DNA of 24,778 nucleotides from an uncultured Eubacteriales bacterium (GTDB lineage: Bacteria > Bacillota > Clostridia > Peptostreptococcales > Anaerovoracaceae). The notes beneath the pieces are model-generated. The model was given only the letters and a program-made list of their open reading frames with translations, searched no databases and was not told where the DNA came from. How positions within the stretch are numbered: position 1 is the first letter of the stretch; each line of letters starts with the position of its first letter. This document shows positions 16,974-24,272 of the stretch, in pieces. The stretch is taken from positions 1 to 24,778 of the forward strand of contig CADBFL010000003.1 of the NCBI GenBank assembly GCA_902793875.1, written 5' to 3'. The position numbers were made by a program, and so were the translations under genes.

Positions 16974-18143
16974 CTACTGCCCCTCTTCCTTTTCGGCCTC
17001 GTCGACCTTCATGAAGACCGCGTAGGGATCTTCTTCCGCCTGATCGTCGCGGGTCTTATCCGCCTCGGGCCTCCTTCTCCAGGATTCGCTCGCGTTGGAG
17101 ATAGCTTCTGCGATCCTGCCCGAAAGGCTGTGCTCCTTCTTTGCCTGCTCGTATTTCAGTATGGTCTCCTCGATCATGCCGGTTATATCGTTGCTGACGT
17201 AATCTATGGCCCTGTGTATCGCGTAGTAGACTTCCGTCTCCTTCCAATTGCCATGGATCTTGAGCACGGCGCCCTTCAGCCCCAGGATAGGAGCCCCGCC
17301 GGCGTCCTCGTAGCCGAATGTCTTCTTGAGTTCTCTCAGCTTGCTCTGCGCGAATGCGGCTCCCACCTTCGCAAAGAGGCTCTCGCTGAGCTTCTGCTTC
17401 AGAAGCCCCGTGATCGCAAGCGACATCCCCTCGCTGCTTTTGAGGAAGACATTGCCGCTGAAACCGTCGGTCACGACCACGTCCGTCTCTCCAAAGACGA
17501 TGTCCCTGGCCTCGACATTGCCCTGAAAGTTGATGTCGCTGCTTTTGAGCATCTTGAAAGCTTCCTTGTGAAGATCGTCGCCTTTTTCATCCTCGGCTCC
17601 GACATTCAGGAGCCTCACCACAGGCGCTTCATTGCCCGTGATGCCCTTTACGAAGATGCTACCCATTATGCCGCTCTGGAATATGTATTCAGGCTTTGAT
17701 TCGACGTTCGCTCCGCAGTCGAGCAGCAGCGTGCTGCCCTCCCTGCCGCAGCGCGGGAACCACGCGGCGATCGCAGGCCTCTTGATGCCCCTGATCCTTC
17801 CGAGATTTATGAGACCGGCGGAAAGCAGCGCTCCGGTGCTTCCTCCCGAGATGAACACGTCGGCTTCGCCCGATCTGATCATGCCCATTCCCCTGACTAT
17901 GGTCGAATCCTTCTTTTTCTTTACCGCCATGGCAGGAGACTCGTCGTTGCTGATGACCTCCCTGGCGTCGGCGATCTCGATATTGCCGCCTTTCCAGTTA
18001 TTGTCCTCAAGAGTCTTTCTGATCAGTTCCTCCGGACCGAGGATCACGATGGTCTCTTTTATTTCCGGCGCGGCCGCTATGGCTCCCTTTACTATCTCTT
18101 CGGGAGCGAAGTCGCCGCCCATGCCGTCAATCACTATTTTCAT
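16974..18143 (-). CDS. plsX: PlsX, phosphate acyltransferase, with a C-terminal extension
   Basis: PlsX makes acyl-phosphate from acyl-ACP and phosphate, supplying PlsY in the first step of phospholipid synthesis; it is a peripheral membrane protein. The family start is clear (IDGMGGDFAPEEIVKGA), as is a substrate-site segment SGGSTGALLSAG (usually SAGNTGA). The core ends near residue 320-335, where the usual HGSSD block reads HGNWK. A charged, low-complexity tail of roughly 50 residues follows, bringing the length to 389 against about 330-350 in relatives. ATG at 18141-18143 is preceded by GGAG about seven bases upstream. It sits 25 bp after rlmN and abuts rnc, with no fabD, fabG, fabH or acpP between. 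Confidence 0.94.
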   Translation of the reverse strand: MKIVIDGMGGDFAPEEIVKGAIAAAPEIKETIVILGPEELIRKTLEDNNWKGGNIEIADAREVISNDESPAMAVKKKKDSTIVRGMGMIRSGEADVFISGGSTGALLSAGLINLGRIRGIKRPAIAAWFPRCGREGSTLLLDCGANVESKPEYIFQSGIMGSIFVKGITGNEAPVVRLLNVGAEDEKGDDLHKEAFKMLKSSDINFQGNVEARDIVFGETDVVVTDGFSGNVFLKSSEGMSLAITGLLKQKLSESLFAKVGAAFAQSKLRELKKTFGYEDAGGAPILGLKGAVLKIHGNWKETEVYYAIHRAIDYVSNDITGMIEETILKYEQAKKEHSLSGRIAEAISNASESWRRRPEADKTRDDQAEEDPYAVFMKVDEAEKEEGQ

Positions 18144-18168
18144 AACGTTCTCCGTTCTCTGATATAAC

Positions 18169-19209
18169 TTACCTGTTTCTGTTCCTGCGGAGCTGTCCGC
18201 AGGCAGCGTCTATGTCGCTCCCGAGAGTCCTCCTGACCGTCACGGCCACGCCCCTGCCCTCGAGCGCATCCCTGAATCTCCGCACGTTGTCCGGCTGAGC
18301 TTTTCTGTATTCCCTGCCGCTGACCTCATTCAGAGGTATCAGGTTCACATGCGCGAGCCAGCCCGCAAGCCTTCCGGCGAGTTCAGCAGCGCAGTCTTCG
18401 GAATCGTTCACCCCGTCTATGAGGGCGTATTCGAAGGTGATGCGCCTTCCGGTCTTTTCGGTGTACTTCCTGCAGGCATCCATGAGCTCGTCGTAGCCGT
18501 ATTTTTTTGCGACCGGCATGGTGCGTTCCCTGAGCTTCTGGTTCGGCGCGTGCAGGGATACGGCCAGATTGACCTGAGGTACGTCTTCGGCGAACTTCTT
18601 TATTCCCGGTATGAGCCCGCAGGTGGACACCGTTATGTTGCGAAGCCCCAGGCCGCAGCCGTCACTGTCGTTGATGAGCCTGATGAACCTTATGACCTCA
18701 TCGTAGTTGTCGAAAGGCTCTCCCATGCCCATTATGACGACATGTCCTATATCCTCTCCGGTCAGATCTCTCATCGCGAGCACCTGCGCCAGCATCTCGC
18801 CGCCCGTGAGGTTCCTGGCAAGACCGTCCATGGTCGAAGCGCAGAAGCTGCAGCCCATGCGGCAGCCGACCTGAGACGAGATGCAAATGGAGTTGCCGTA
18901 TCCGTATTTCATGAACACGGACTCGATCTCCGATCCGTCAGAGAAACTGAACAGGCATTTGACCGTGCCGTCCTCCGATCTTTGCTCGTCTTCGACACAC
19001 GGGAGGCCTATGAACCAGCCTTCCTCGGCAAGAGCCGACAGCAGTCTTGCCGGCACGTTATGCATGTCGTAGAATGACCCGGCTCCCTTTCCCAGCCATC
19101 CGAAGATCTGCTTTGCGCGGAACTTCTTTTCGCCGTGCCGCGTCACGAGAGCCTCAAGCTCGTCAGGCGTAAGATCCAGTATGTTTTTATCAGTCCCTGT
19201 ACCGCTCAT
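18169..19209 (-). CDS. rlmN: RlmN, dual 23S rRNA/tRNA adenine-C2 methyltransferase
   Basis: RlmN is a radical-SAM enzyme that methylates C2 of A2503 in 23S rRNA and A37 in some tRNAs. The 346 residues are standard. The cluster-binding triplet is Cys116, Cys120 and Cys123 in VGCRMGCSFC. The two mechanistic cysteines are also present: Cys109 (CISSQVGC) and Cys337 near the C-terminus in DIDAACGQL. MGMGEPFDNY (about 160-169) is a further family motif. This arrangement fits RlmN; the resistance enzyme Cfr shares many of these residues, but the chromosomal housekeeping context argues for RlmN. The ATG at 19207-19209 follows the ileS stop by seven bases, and an AAAAGGAT Shine-Dalgarno overlaps that junction. 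Confidence 0.95.
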   Translation of the reverse strand: MSGTGTDKNILDLTPDELEALVTRHGEKKFRAKQIFGWLGKGAGSFYDMHNVPARLLSALAEEGWFIGLPCVEDEQRSEDGTVKCLFSFSDGSEIESVFMKYGYGNSICISSQVGCRMGCSFCASTMDGLARNLTGGEMLAQVLAMRDLTGEDIGHVVIMGMGEPFDNYDEVIRFIRLINDSDGCGLGLRNITVSTCGLIPGIKKFAEDVPQVNLAVSLHAPNQKLRERTMPVAKKYGYDELMDACRKYTEKTGRRITFEYALIDGVNDSEDCAAELAGRLAGWLAHVNLIPLNEVSGREYRKAQPDNVRRFRDALEGRGVAVTVRRTLGSDIDAACGQLRRNRNR

Positions 19210-19216
19210 TATCCTT

Positions 19217-22200
19217 TTACAGCCTTTCTACGGCTATCCCCGTCTTATGTCCGTTGATATCGAATTCAGGCAGTCCTTCGGCATATTCGATGCTCTTCGC
19301 GATGGTCTCGTCCATGATGAAGTCCCTTGCGCCCTCGACGGCAGCCTTTATCTCATCGTCAGCGCAGAGGCTGATCTTTATCTCGTCCATCATCTCGAAG
19401 TCGGCCTGCTTTCTGAGCTGCTGGATCTTGGAGATGACTTCTCTTACGTATCCCTGATCGATGAGCTCCTGAGTCAGTGTCGTGTCGAGTATCACGAAGA
19501 CGTTGTTGTCCATGCCGACCACGAAGCCCTCTTTCGAGGAGATTCGCACATCGAGCATGTCCTCTGTGATCTCGTATTCCTCATCGCCGAGAGTCATCAT
19601 TATGTGATCCTCGTTTATGGATCCGAGAAGCTCCTTGGCGTTGATCTCGGTCAGTCTCTTTCCGAAGTCCTTCACCTTCTTGCCGAGCACAGGTCCCGCA
19701 GTCCTGAAGTTAGGCTTGATCTCGAAGTTCATGTACTTGTCGAGATCGTCCTCGTACCGGACCTCTCCGACGTTGAGCTCTTCGGTGATGAGGCCTTCCA
19801 GGTCGCCTATCATGTCTCTGTAGTTTCCGTCCACGATGACCTTGGCAAGAGGCTGCCTTACCTTGAGCTTCTCCTGCTCTCTCGTGCTCCTTCCGAGATT
19901 GACGAGAGTCCTTACAAGATCCATCCTCTCTTCGGCTTTTCTGTCGATGAGAAGATCGTCGGCTTCAGGATAATACGCCGTGTGGACGGTCCTGTCTCCT
20001 GTAAGCTTCGTGTAGATCTCGTCGGAGATGAACGGCGCGACCGGAGCCATCATCTTCGCAACGCCCACGAGCACCTCGTATGTGGTGGCGTAAGCGGCTC
20101 TCTTGTCGAGGCTCATGTCTTCGCCGGCTCCCTCCGCGAAGAATCTCCTTCTGGCTCTTCTGATGTACCAGTTCGAAAGATCCTCGTCGATGAATTCGCC
20201 TATGGCCCTTACCGTCCTCATGTGGTCGTACTCGTCCATGGACTTTGTTGTGTCCGCGATGAGCCTGTTGTATTTCGAGAGTATCCACTTGTCGAGCTCG
20301 GATCTGTCTTCGTAAGGGACATCGAGCATCGAAAGCTCCACCTTGTCGATATTTGCGTAGAGGCAGAAGAAGTTATACGTGTTTTTCAGCGTGCTGAACA
20401 CCTTGCTGATGACTTCCCTGACTCCGTCCTCGTCGAACCTTGTCGGCGTCCACGCAGGCGATCCGTATACCAGATACCATCTGACGGCATCCGCCCCGTA
20501 TTTGTCCATCATCTCGAAAGGATTCACGGTGTTTCCGACGTGCTTCGACATCTTCTTGCCGTTCTTGTCGAGGATGAGGTCGTTGACGAGCACGTTTTTG
20601 TATGGCGCGCATCCCTTTACGATCGTCGAGATCGCCATCAGGGAGTAGAACCATCCTCTCGTCTGGTCGATGCCCTCGCAGATGAAGTCCGCAGGGAAGA
20701 GCTCGTCGAAGTTTTCCGAGTTCTCGAACGGGTAATGCCATTGCGCGAAAGGCATGGCTCCCGAGTCGAACCAGCAGTCCATGACCTCCGGTATCCTGTG
20801 CATCGTCTTTCCGCACTCAGGGCATGTGATGGTAAGGTCGTCCACATACGGTCTGTGGAGCTCGATATCCATGTCGATATCCTGATCGACGTCCTTTATG
20901 AGCTGCTCGCGCGAACCCACGCAGTGGAGGTGTCCGCATTCGCACTTCCAGACAGGGATAGGCGTGCCCCAGTATCTCGACCTCGAGATGGCCCAGTCCT
21001 TTACCTCTTCGAGCCAGTTGCCGAATCTCTTTTCGCCGACGTAAGGCGGATACCAGCTGACCGTCCTGTTGTTTGCGACGAGCTCGTCTCTCAGCTTTGT
21101 CATCTCGATGTACCATGACTTGTTCGCGTAGTACACGAGAGGAGTGTCGCATCTCCAGCAGTGCGGGTATGCGTGCTCGAGCTTCGCCTTCGAATAGATC
21201 TTGTCATCCTGAGCGAGGTATCTGATGATATCCACGTCGAGCCCGTCCTCCATGACGAATCTGCCCTTCCACGGAGTCTCCGTGTAGCAGCCTCTTTCGT
21301 CTACAGGCTGGAGCACGGCAAGGTCGTACTTGCGGCCGCAGTTGTAGTCGTCTTCACCGAAGGCAGGGGCCGTATGTACGATGCCGGTGCCGTCCTCGGT
21401 GCTGACGTAGTCCATGCAGGTCACTATGAAAGCGTTCTTTCCCTTTTCAGGAACGCAGAACGGTTCGATCTGCTCGTATGTCCAGTACTCCATGCCGGAG
21501 CCCTTTATCTTTTCGACGACCTCGTACTCATCGTCTCCGAAGACCTTTGCGGCGAGAGCCTCGGCCACCCAGAGGAGGTTCCCCTTGTTGTCGCCGGACT
21601 TCATGAGGCATTTGACATAGTCGACGTCAGGACCGACTGTCAGAGCCACGTTCGATGCCAGAGTCCACGGCGTCGTCGTCCATGCGAGGAAGTATTCGTT
21701 GTCGTGATCGACTCCGGTGCGTCTGAACTTGCACGTCAGCGTGTTGACCTTGATGTCCTTGTAGCCCTGGGCCACCTCGTGCGAGGCAAGGCCCGTCCCG
21801 CAGCGCGGGCAGTATGGAAGGATCTTGTACCCTTCGTAGACGAGTCCTCTGTCGAAGGCGGTCTTGATGATCCACCATCCGGTCTCGATATAGTCGTTTT
21901 TGAATGTGATGTACGGGTCTTCCATATCCGCAAGATAGGCCATCTTCTCGGACATGTCAGTCCACATCTGAGTGTATTTGAATACGGACTCGCGGCACTT
22001 CTCGTTGAATTCCCTGATCCCGTACTTCTCGATGTTCTGCTTTCCGGAGAAGCCCAGCTGCTTTTCGACCTCGATCTCTACCGGAAGTCCGTGGGTGTCC
22101 CAGCCGCCCTTGCGCTTCACCTGGAAGCCTTTCATGGTCTTGTATCTGTTGACCGAATCCTTGAGGGTCCTTGCCATCATGTGGTGGATGCCCGGCTTGC

Positions 22201-22351
22201 CGTTAGCTGTCGGAGGCCCCTCATAGAAAACGAACGACGGCGCTCCCTCCCTGGCCTTTACGCAGAGGCTGAGCAAGTCCATCTCATTCCACTTTTTTAC
22301 CTGTTCGGCCTGGCACTCGGCTACAGGCTTGTCTGATAGATTCTGAAACAT
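19217..22351 (-). CDS. ileS: Isoleucyl-tRNA synthetase, type 2 (IleRS2), with a swapped HIGH motif
   Basis: IleRS charges tRNA-Ile with isoleucine and edits mischarged valine. At 1044 residues, with GWDTHGLPVE (83-92), it resembles the eukaryote-like type-2 enzymes rather than the shorter bacterial type 1. The CP1 editing domain shows LAWTTTPWTL (222-231) and GTGIVHTAPAFGEDD (321-335). The second class-I motif is KMSKH (600-604). The first class-I motif, normally HxGH, is GIHH at residues 54-57 (codons checked: GGC ATC CAC CAC). Published work on IleRS2 describes exactly this GxHH swap as a source of very strong mupirocin resistance. ATG at 22349-22351 follows CAGGAGA. It heads the long operon. 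No T-box leader is visible upstream. Confidence 0.97.
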   Translation of the reverse strand: MFQNLSDKPVAECQAEQVKKWNEMDLLSLCVKAREGAPSFVFYEGPPTANGKPGIHHMMARTLKDSVNRYKTMKGFQVKRKGGWDTHGLPVEIEVEKQLGFSGKQNIEKYGIREFNEKCRESVFKYTQMWTDMSEKMAYLADMEDPYITFKNDYIETGWWIIKTAFDRGLVYEGYKILPYCPRCGTGLASHEVAQGYKDIKVNTLTCKFRRTGVDHDNEYFLAWTTTPWTLASNVALTVGPDVDYVKCLMKSGDNKGNLLWVAEALAAKVFGDDEYEVVEKIKGSGMEYWTYEQIEPFCVPEKGKNAFIVTCMDYVSTEDGTGIVHTAPAFGEDDYNCGRKYDLAVLQPVDERGCYTETPWKGRFVMEDGLDVDIIRYLAQDDKIYSKAKLEHAYPHCWRCDTPLVYYANKSWYIEMTKLRDELVANNRTVSWYPPYVGEKRFGNWLEEVKDWAISRSRYWGTPIPVWKCECGHLHCVGSREQLIKDVDQDIDMDIELHRPYVDDLTITCPECGKTMHRIPEVMDCWFDSGAMPFAQWHYPFENSENFDELFPADFICEGIDQTRGWFYSLMAISTIVKGCAPYKNVLVNDLILDKNGKKMSKHVGNTVNPFEMMDKYGADAVRWYLVYGSPAWTPTRFDEDGVREVISKVFSTLKNTYNFFCLYANIDKVELSMLDVPYEDRSELDKWILSKYNRLIADTTKSMDEYDHMRTVRAIGEFIDEDLSNWYIRRARRRFFAEGAGEDMSLDKRAAYATTYEVLVGVAKMMAPVAPFISDEIYTKLTGDRTVHTAYYPEADDLLIDRKAEERMDLVRTLVNLGRSTREQEKLKVRQPLAKVIVDGNYRDMIGDLEGLITEELNVGEVRYEDDLDKYMNFEIKPNFRTAGPVLGKKVKDFGKRLTEINAKELLGSINEDHIMMTLGDEEYEITEDMLDVRISSKEGFVVGMDNNVFVILDTTLTQELIDQGYVREVISKIQQLRKQADFEMMDEIKISLCADDEIKAAVEGARDFIMDETIAKSIEYAEGLPEFDINGHKTGIAVERL

Positions 22352-22399
22352 CTTTTTCTTTCTCCTGAAGTATTATTTTTGCTTCCGTTTACATGTCGA

Positions 22400-22427
22400 T
22401 CCGTGCTCACGGACCTGCTTTTGCAGG
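22400..22427 (-). promoter_or_regulatory. Two adjacent hairpins in the ileS leader
   Basis: In the untranslated leader, CCTGC-AAAA-GCAGG (22414-22427) and TCCGTG-AG-CACGGA (22400-22413) lie back to back with no base between them. They sit about 50-75 bases before the ileS ATG. Neither is followed by a T-run, so they are not terminators in the usual sense. No T-box sequence or classic tRNA-sensing layout is seen. A stabilising or protein-binding role is possible, but function is unknown. Confidence 0.5.
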
Positions 22428-22443
22428 CTGTCTGCGCGCATAG

Positions 22444-22473
22444 AATGACATAATAAACCATCAAATCACATAA
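22444..22473 (-). repeat. 10-bp direct repeat, 20-bp period, after the ileS promoter
   Basis: On the plus strand AATGACATAA (22444-22453) and AATCACATAA (22464-22473) differ at one base and start exactly 20 bp apart, about two helical turns. They begin just downstream of the predicted start of transcription. This spacing could suit a bound repressor, but chance is possible in such A+T-rich DNA. Confidence 0.35.
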
Positions 22474-22480
22474 CTAATGA

Positions 22481-22491
22481 ATTTTACCACA
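22481..22491 (-). promoter_or_regulatory. Candidate extended -10 promoter for the ileS operon
   Basis: On the minus strand TGTGG is directly followed by TAAAAT, matching the Gram-positive extended -10 form TRTGn plus a five-of-six -10 hexamer. The -35 position is weak (TGCAAT), as extended -10 promoters allow. It lies just after the terminator of the preceding GGDEF gene and would give a leader of about 120 bases. No other good hexamer pair was found in the interval. Confidence 0.5.
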
Positions 22492-22514
22492 ACAGCAGTG
22501 TCTATTGCACGGCT

Positions 22515-22552
22515 AAAAACAAAGAAAATAAGCCTTGTTTTGGCTTATTTTC
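22515..22552 (-). terminator. Intrinsic terminator after the GGDEF gene
   Basis: Read on the minus strand, an 11-bp perfect inverted repeat (GAAAATAAGCC / GGCTTATTTTC, 22524-22552) with a 7-base loop is followed directly by TTTGTTTTT (22515-22523). It begins 33 bases after the GGDEF stop codon and separates that gene from the ileS operon. The tail lies on the minus strand only. Confidence 0.9.
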
Positions 22553-22585
22553 CAAGCAATATGCGGTTTATTGAATATTCCGGGA

Positions 22586-24139
22586 TCACGGCTGCCCCGG
22601 CCGGCTTTCATTGATGAAGCTGTAGCTGCTCGTCTTTGAGTTATGCTTGATGCCGTACATGGCTTCATCAGTGATCTGGTACAGCGAGTCGATGTCTTCG
22701 GCATCATCCGGCCATATGCCGATCCCTGTGCAGGCGGTCGGTACGATATCGGCCTCGTCAGTCTTTACAGGCTCATTCATGAGCACACAAAGCTCTTCGG
22801 CTATCCTTCCTGCCGCAGCGCGGATGTCAGTTCTCTCCTGTGCTTCGAATATCAGTACGAATTCATCTCCTCCGATCCTGACAGCGGTCACAGACCCGGG
22901 CTCCAGGCTGTTCAGTCTTCTGCCGACTTCGATCAGGACCTGGTCTCCGATGTCATGTCCGTATGTGTCATTGACCTGTTTGAAATGATCGAGGTCCATC
23001 AGCATGAAAGCAAATGTCTTTTTCTCATCGGCGAGTCTGTGGATCAGCTCTTTGCCGTAGCGTCTGTTGTACAGGCCGGTAAGAGCATCAGTCGAGGATA
23101 TCATCTGAAGCTCCTTGTAGGCTTTTCGCAGTTCGCGGGTCTTCTCTTCGACCATCTCTTCGAGCCGTAAGTTCTCCTTCTTCTGCTGCTCGATACGCAG
23201 CTCGTTGTACACCCTCGCCTGCAGAGATTTGAACAGCATGGAATACGACAGGACTGCTATGATCAGCAGGTACAGGTCTCTGGTATCGAAGAAGTGCAGC
23301 GCATACAGCAGCAGTCCCAGCAGAAGGAAGCCGGCGGCGTTGCCCCAGATATACAGGCTCTTTAACTGCTCGTCGGGCTTCAGCTCATCGGGCTCTATCT
23401 GCCTGTCTTTGAGAGCCGGATCGCTCTGCGCCCGGGAATATACGACCAGTCCCAGAAGTCCGACAGGTTCGAAGAACAGCCATCTCGGAGTCCCGTTCGA
23501 CATCGTGCGGTACAGCCTGTCGAGCTCCAGCAGGCAGTAGAGAGTCAACATGATGCCTGAGCAATTGGTCCCGAATGTATGCCCTCTGAAATTAGTCTGT
23601 ACATAGAGAGCGATGATGAGCGTGATGGTGAATACAGCAACGAAGAAATATATCATGTAGCCCAGCATGCTGATGCCGGATACCCTGATGCCTCCGTAAT
23701 GGAAAAGAACCAGTTTCTGCACGATCATGAACGAAAAGAAGGATATCGCGAACGTGTGCAGCGCCACCCTCTCGAAGTGCAGCTTGTTGTACTCGCTCTG
23801 GGCCATGAGAAGGAGGCCTCCCGAAAAGAACAGGAGAGGAATATACGATATGTTGTCTGCTATCGTGATAAGCAGCTCATTCCCTCCCGTCAGCATGTCC
23901 AGAGTCCTCAGGAGTTCCTCCAGGCCCCAGACGGCTGATCCGGTCATGTACGCCTGGGCTATGTTGCGGTAATGTCCCTGTGTATCTCTCGAGCTGTATA
24001 TGAGCATCGATGCACTGAAAGCGGTGAGCGCGGCAAAAGCATGATAAAACACTTCGTGCCTCGGGACGAACGACGACACGAAAGCCAGGACCCAAAGAAT
24101 GAGGGTCACTATTCTGAATGCTCTGGTCTTCTGATTCAT
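22586..24139 (-). CDS. Membrane-anchored GGDEF protein (probable diguanylate cyclase)
   Basis: The C-terminal domain is a GGDEF domain, which makes the second messenger cyclic di-GMP from two GTP. The active-site loop is an intact GGDEF at residues 423-427. Upstream are the usual DALTGLYNRR and the metal/substrate region MLMDLDHFKQVND followed by YGHDIGDQ. No RxxD inhibitory site stands five residues before the motif (the positions are P and V), so product inhibition there is unlikely. The end of the domain is unusual (AMYGIKHNSK rather than AxYxAKxxGRN). The N-terminal 300 residues hold about eight to ten hydrophobic segments resembling no sensor domain I can name, then a charged coiled coil (about 310-350). 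The 517-residue frame starts at ATG 24139 without any Shine-Dalgarno. Confidence 0.9.
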   Translation of the reverse strand: MNQKTRAFRIVTLILWVLAFVSSFVPRHEVFYHAFAALTAFSASMLIYSSRDTQGHYRNIAQAYMTGSAVWGLEELLRTLDMLTGGNELLITIADNISYIPLLFFSGGLLLMAQSEYNKLHFERVALHTFAISFFSFMIVQKLVLFHYGGIRVSGISMLGYMIYFFVAVFTITLIIALYVQTNFRGHTFGTNCSGIMLTLYCLLELDRLYRTMSNGTPRWLFFEPVGLLGLVVYSRAQSDPALKDRQIEPDELKPDEQLKSLYIWGNAAGFLLLGLLLYALHFFDTRDLYLLIIAVLSYSMLFKSLQARVYNELRIEQQKKENLRLEEMVEEKTRELRKAYKELQMISSTDALTGLYNRRYGKELIHRLADEKKTFAFMLMDLDHFKQVNDTYGHDIGDQVLIEVGRRLNSLEPGSVTAVRIGGDEFVLIFEAQERTDIRAAAGRIAEELCVLMNEPVKTDEADIVPTACTGIGIWPDDAEDIDSLYQITDEAMYGIKHNSKTSSYSFINESRPGQP

Positions 24140-24148
24140 TGAAAAAAA

Positions 24149-24177
24149 ATTATAAGTGCTGACAGATCAAACTTCAA
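24149..24177 (-). promoter_or_regulatory. Probable promoter of the GGDEF gene
   Basis: On the minus strand TTGAAG (24172-24177) and a perfect TATAAT (24149-24154) are 17 bp apart. The -10 ends only nine bases before the ATG, with a T-run in between. The predicted transcript would start within two or three bases of the start codon. Confidence 0.65.
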
Positions 24178-24195
24178 TAATCATGCCGCGGATTG

Positions 24196-24224
24196 TTGAC
24201 CTCTGCTGTGCCTGAGTATAGAAT
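24196..24224 (+). promoter_or_regulatory. Probable promoter of the small plus-strand gene
   Basis: TTGACC (24196-24201) and TAGAAT (24219-24224) are separated by 17 bp and each matches consensus at five of six positions. The -10 lies about 48 bases before the ATG at 24273. The promoter is back to back with that of the GGDEF gene, the two -35 boxes being under 20 bp apart. Confidence 0.6.
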
Positions 24225-24238
24225 GATGTCATCAAAAA

Positions 24239-24256
24239 AGCAGCGCAGGAGCTGCT
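24239..24256 (+). repeat. Hairpin in the leader of the small plus-strand gene
   Basis: AGCAGC and GCTGCT form a 6-bp stem with loop GCAGGA, ending seven bases before the GAGGTG ribosome-binding site. The loop itself holds a second purine-rich sequence. It might affect translation of the gene, but nothing in the sequence proves it. Confidence 0.4.
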
Positions 24257-24272
24257 GCTTCGCGAGGTGCAT

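Noticed and set aside
18169..19209. Cfr-type rRNA methyltransferase giving antibiotic resistance
   Set aside because: The sequence and operon context fit the housekeeping enzyme RlmN, with no sign of mobility around it.
19181..21118. A 645-codon plus-strand open frame opposite ileS
   Set aside because: Shadow of ileS and the rlmN-ileS junction; no ribosome site, no family resemblance.
22352..22585. T-box riboswitch before ileS
   Set aside because: No T-box sequence, no antiterminator or terminator pair between the promoter and the ATG, and the leader is too short. The one terminator belongs to the upstream GGDEF gene.
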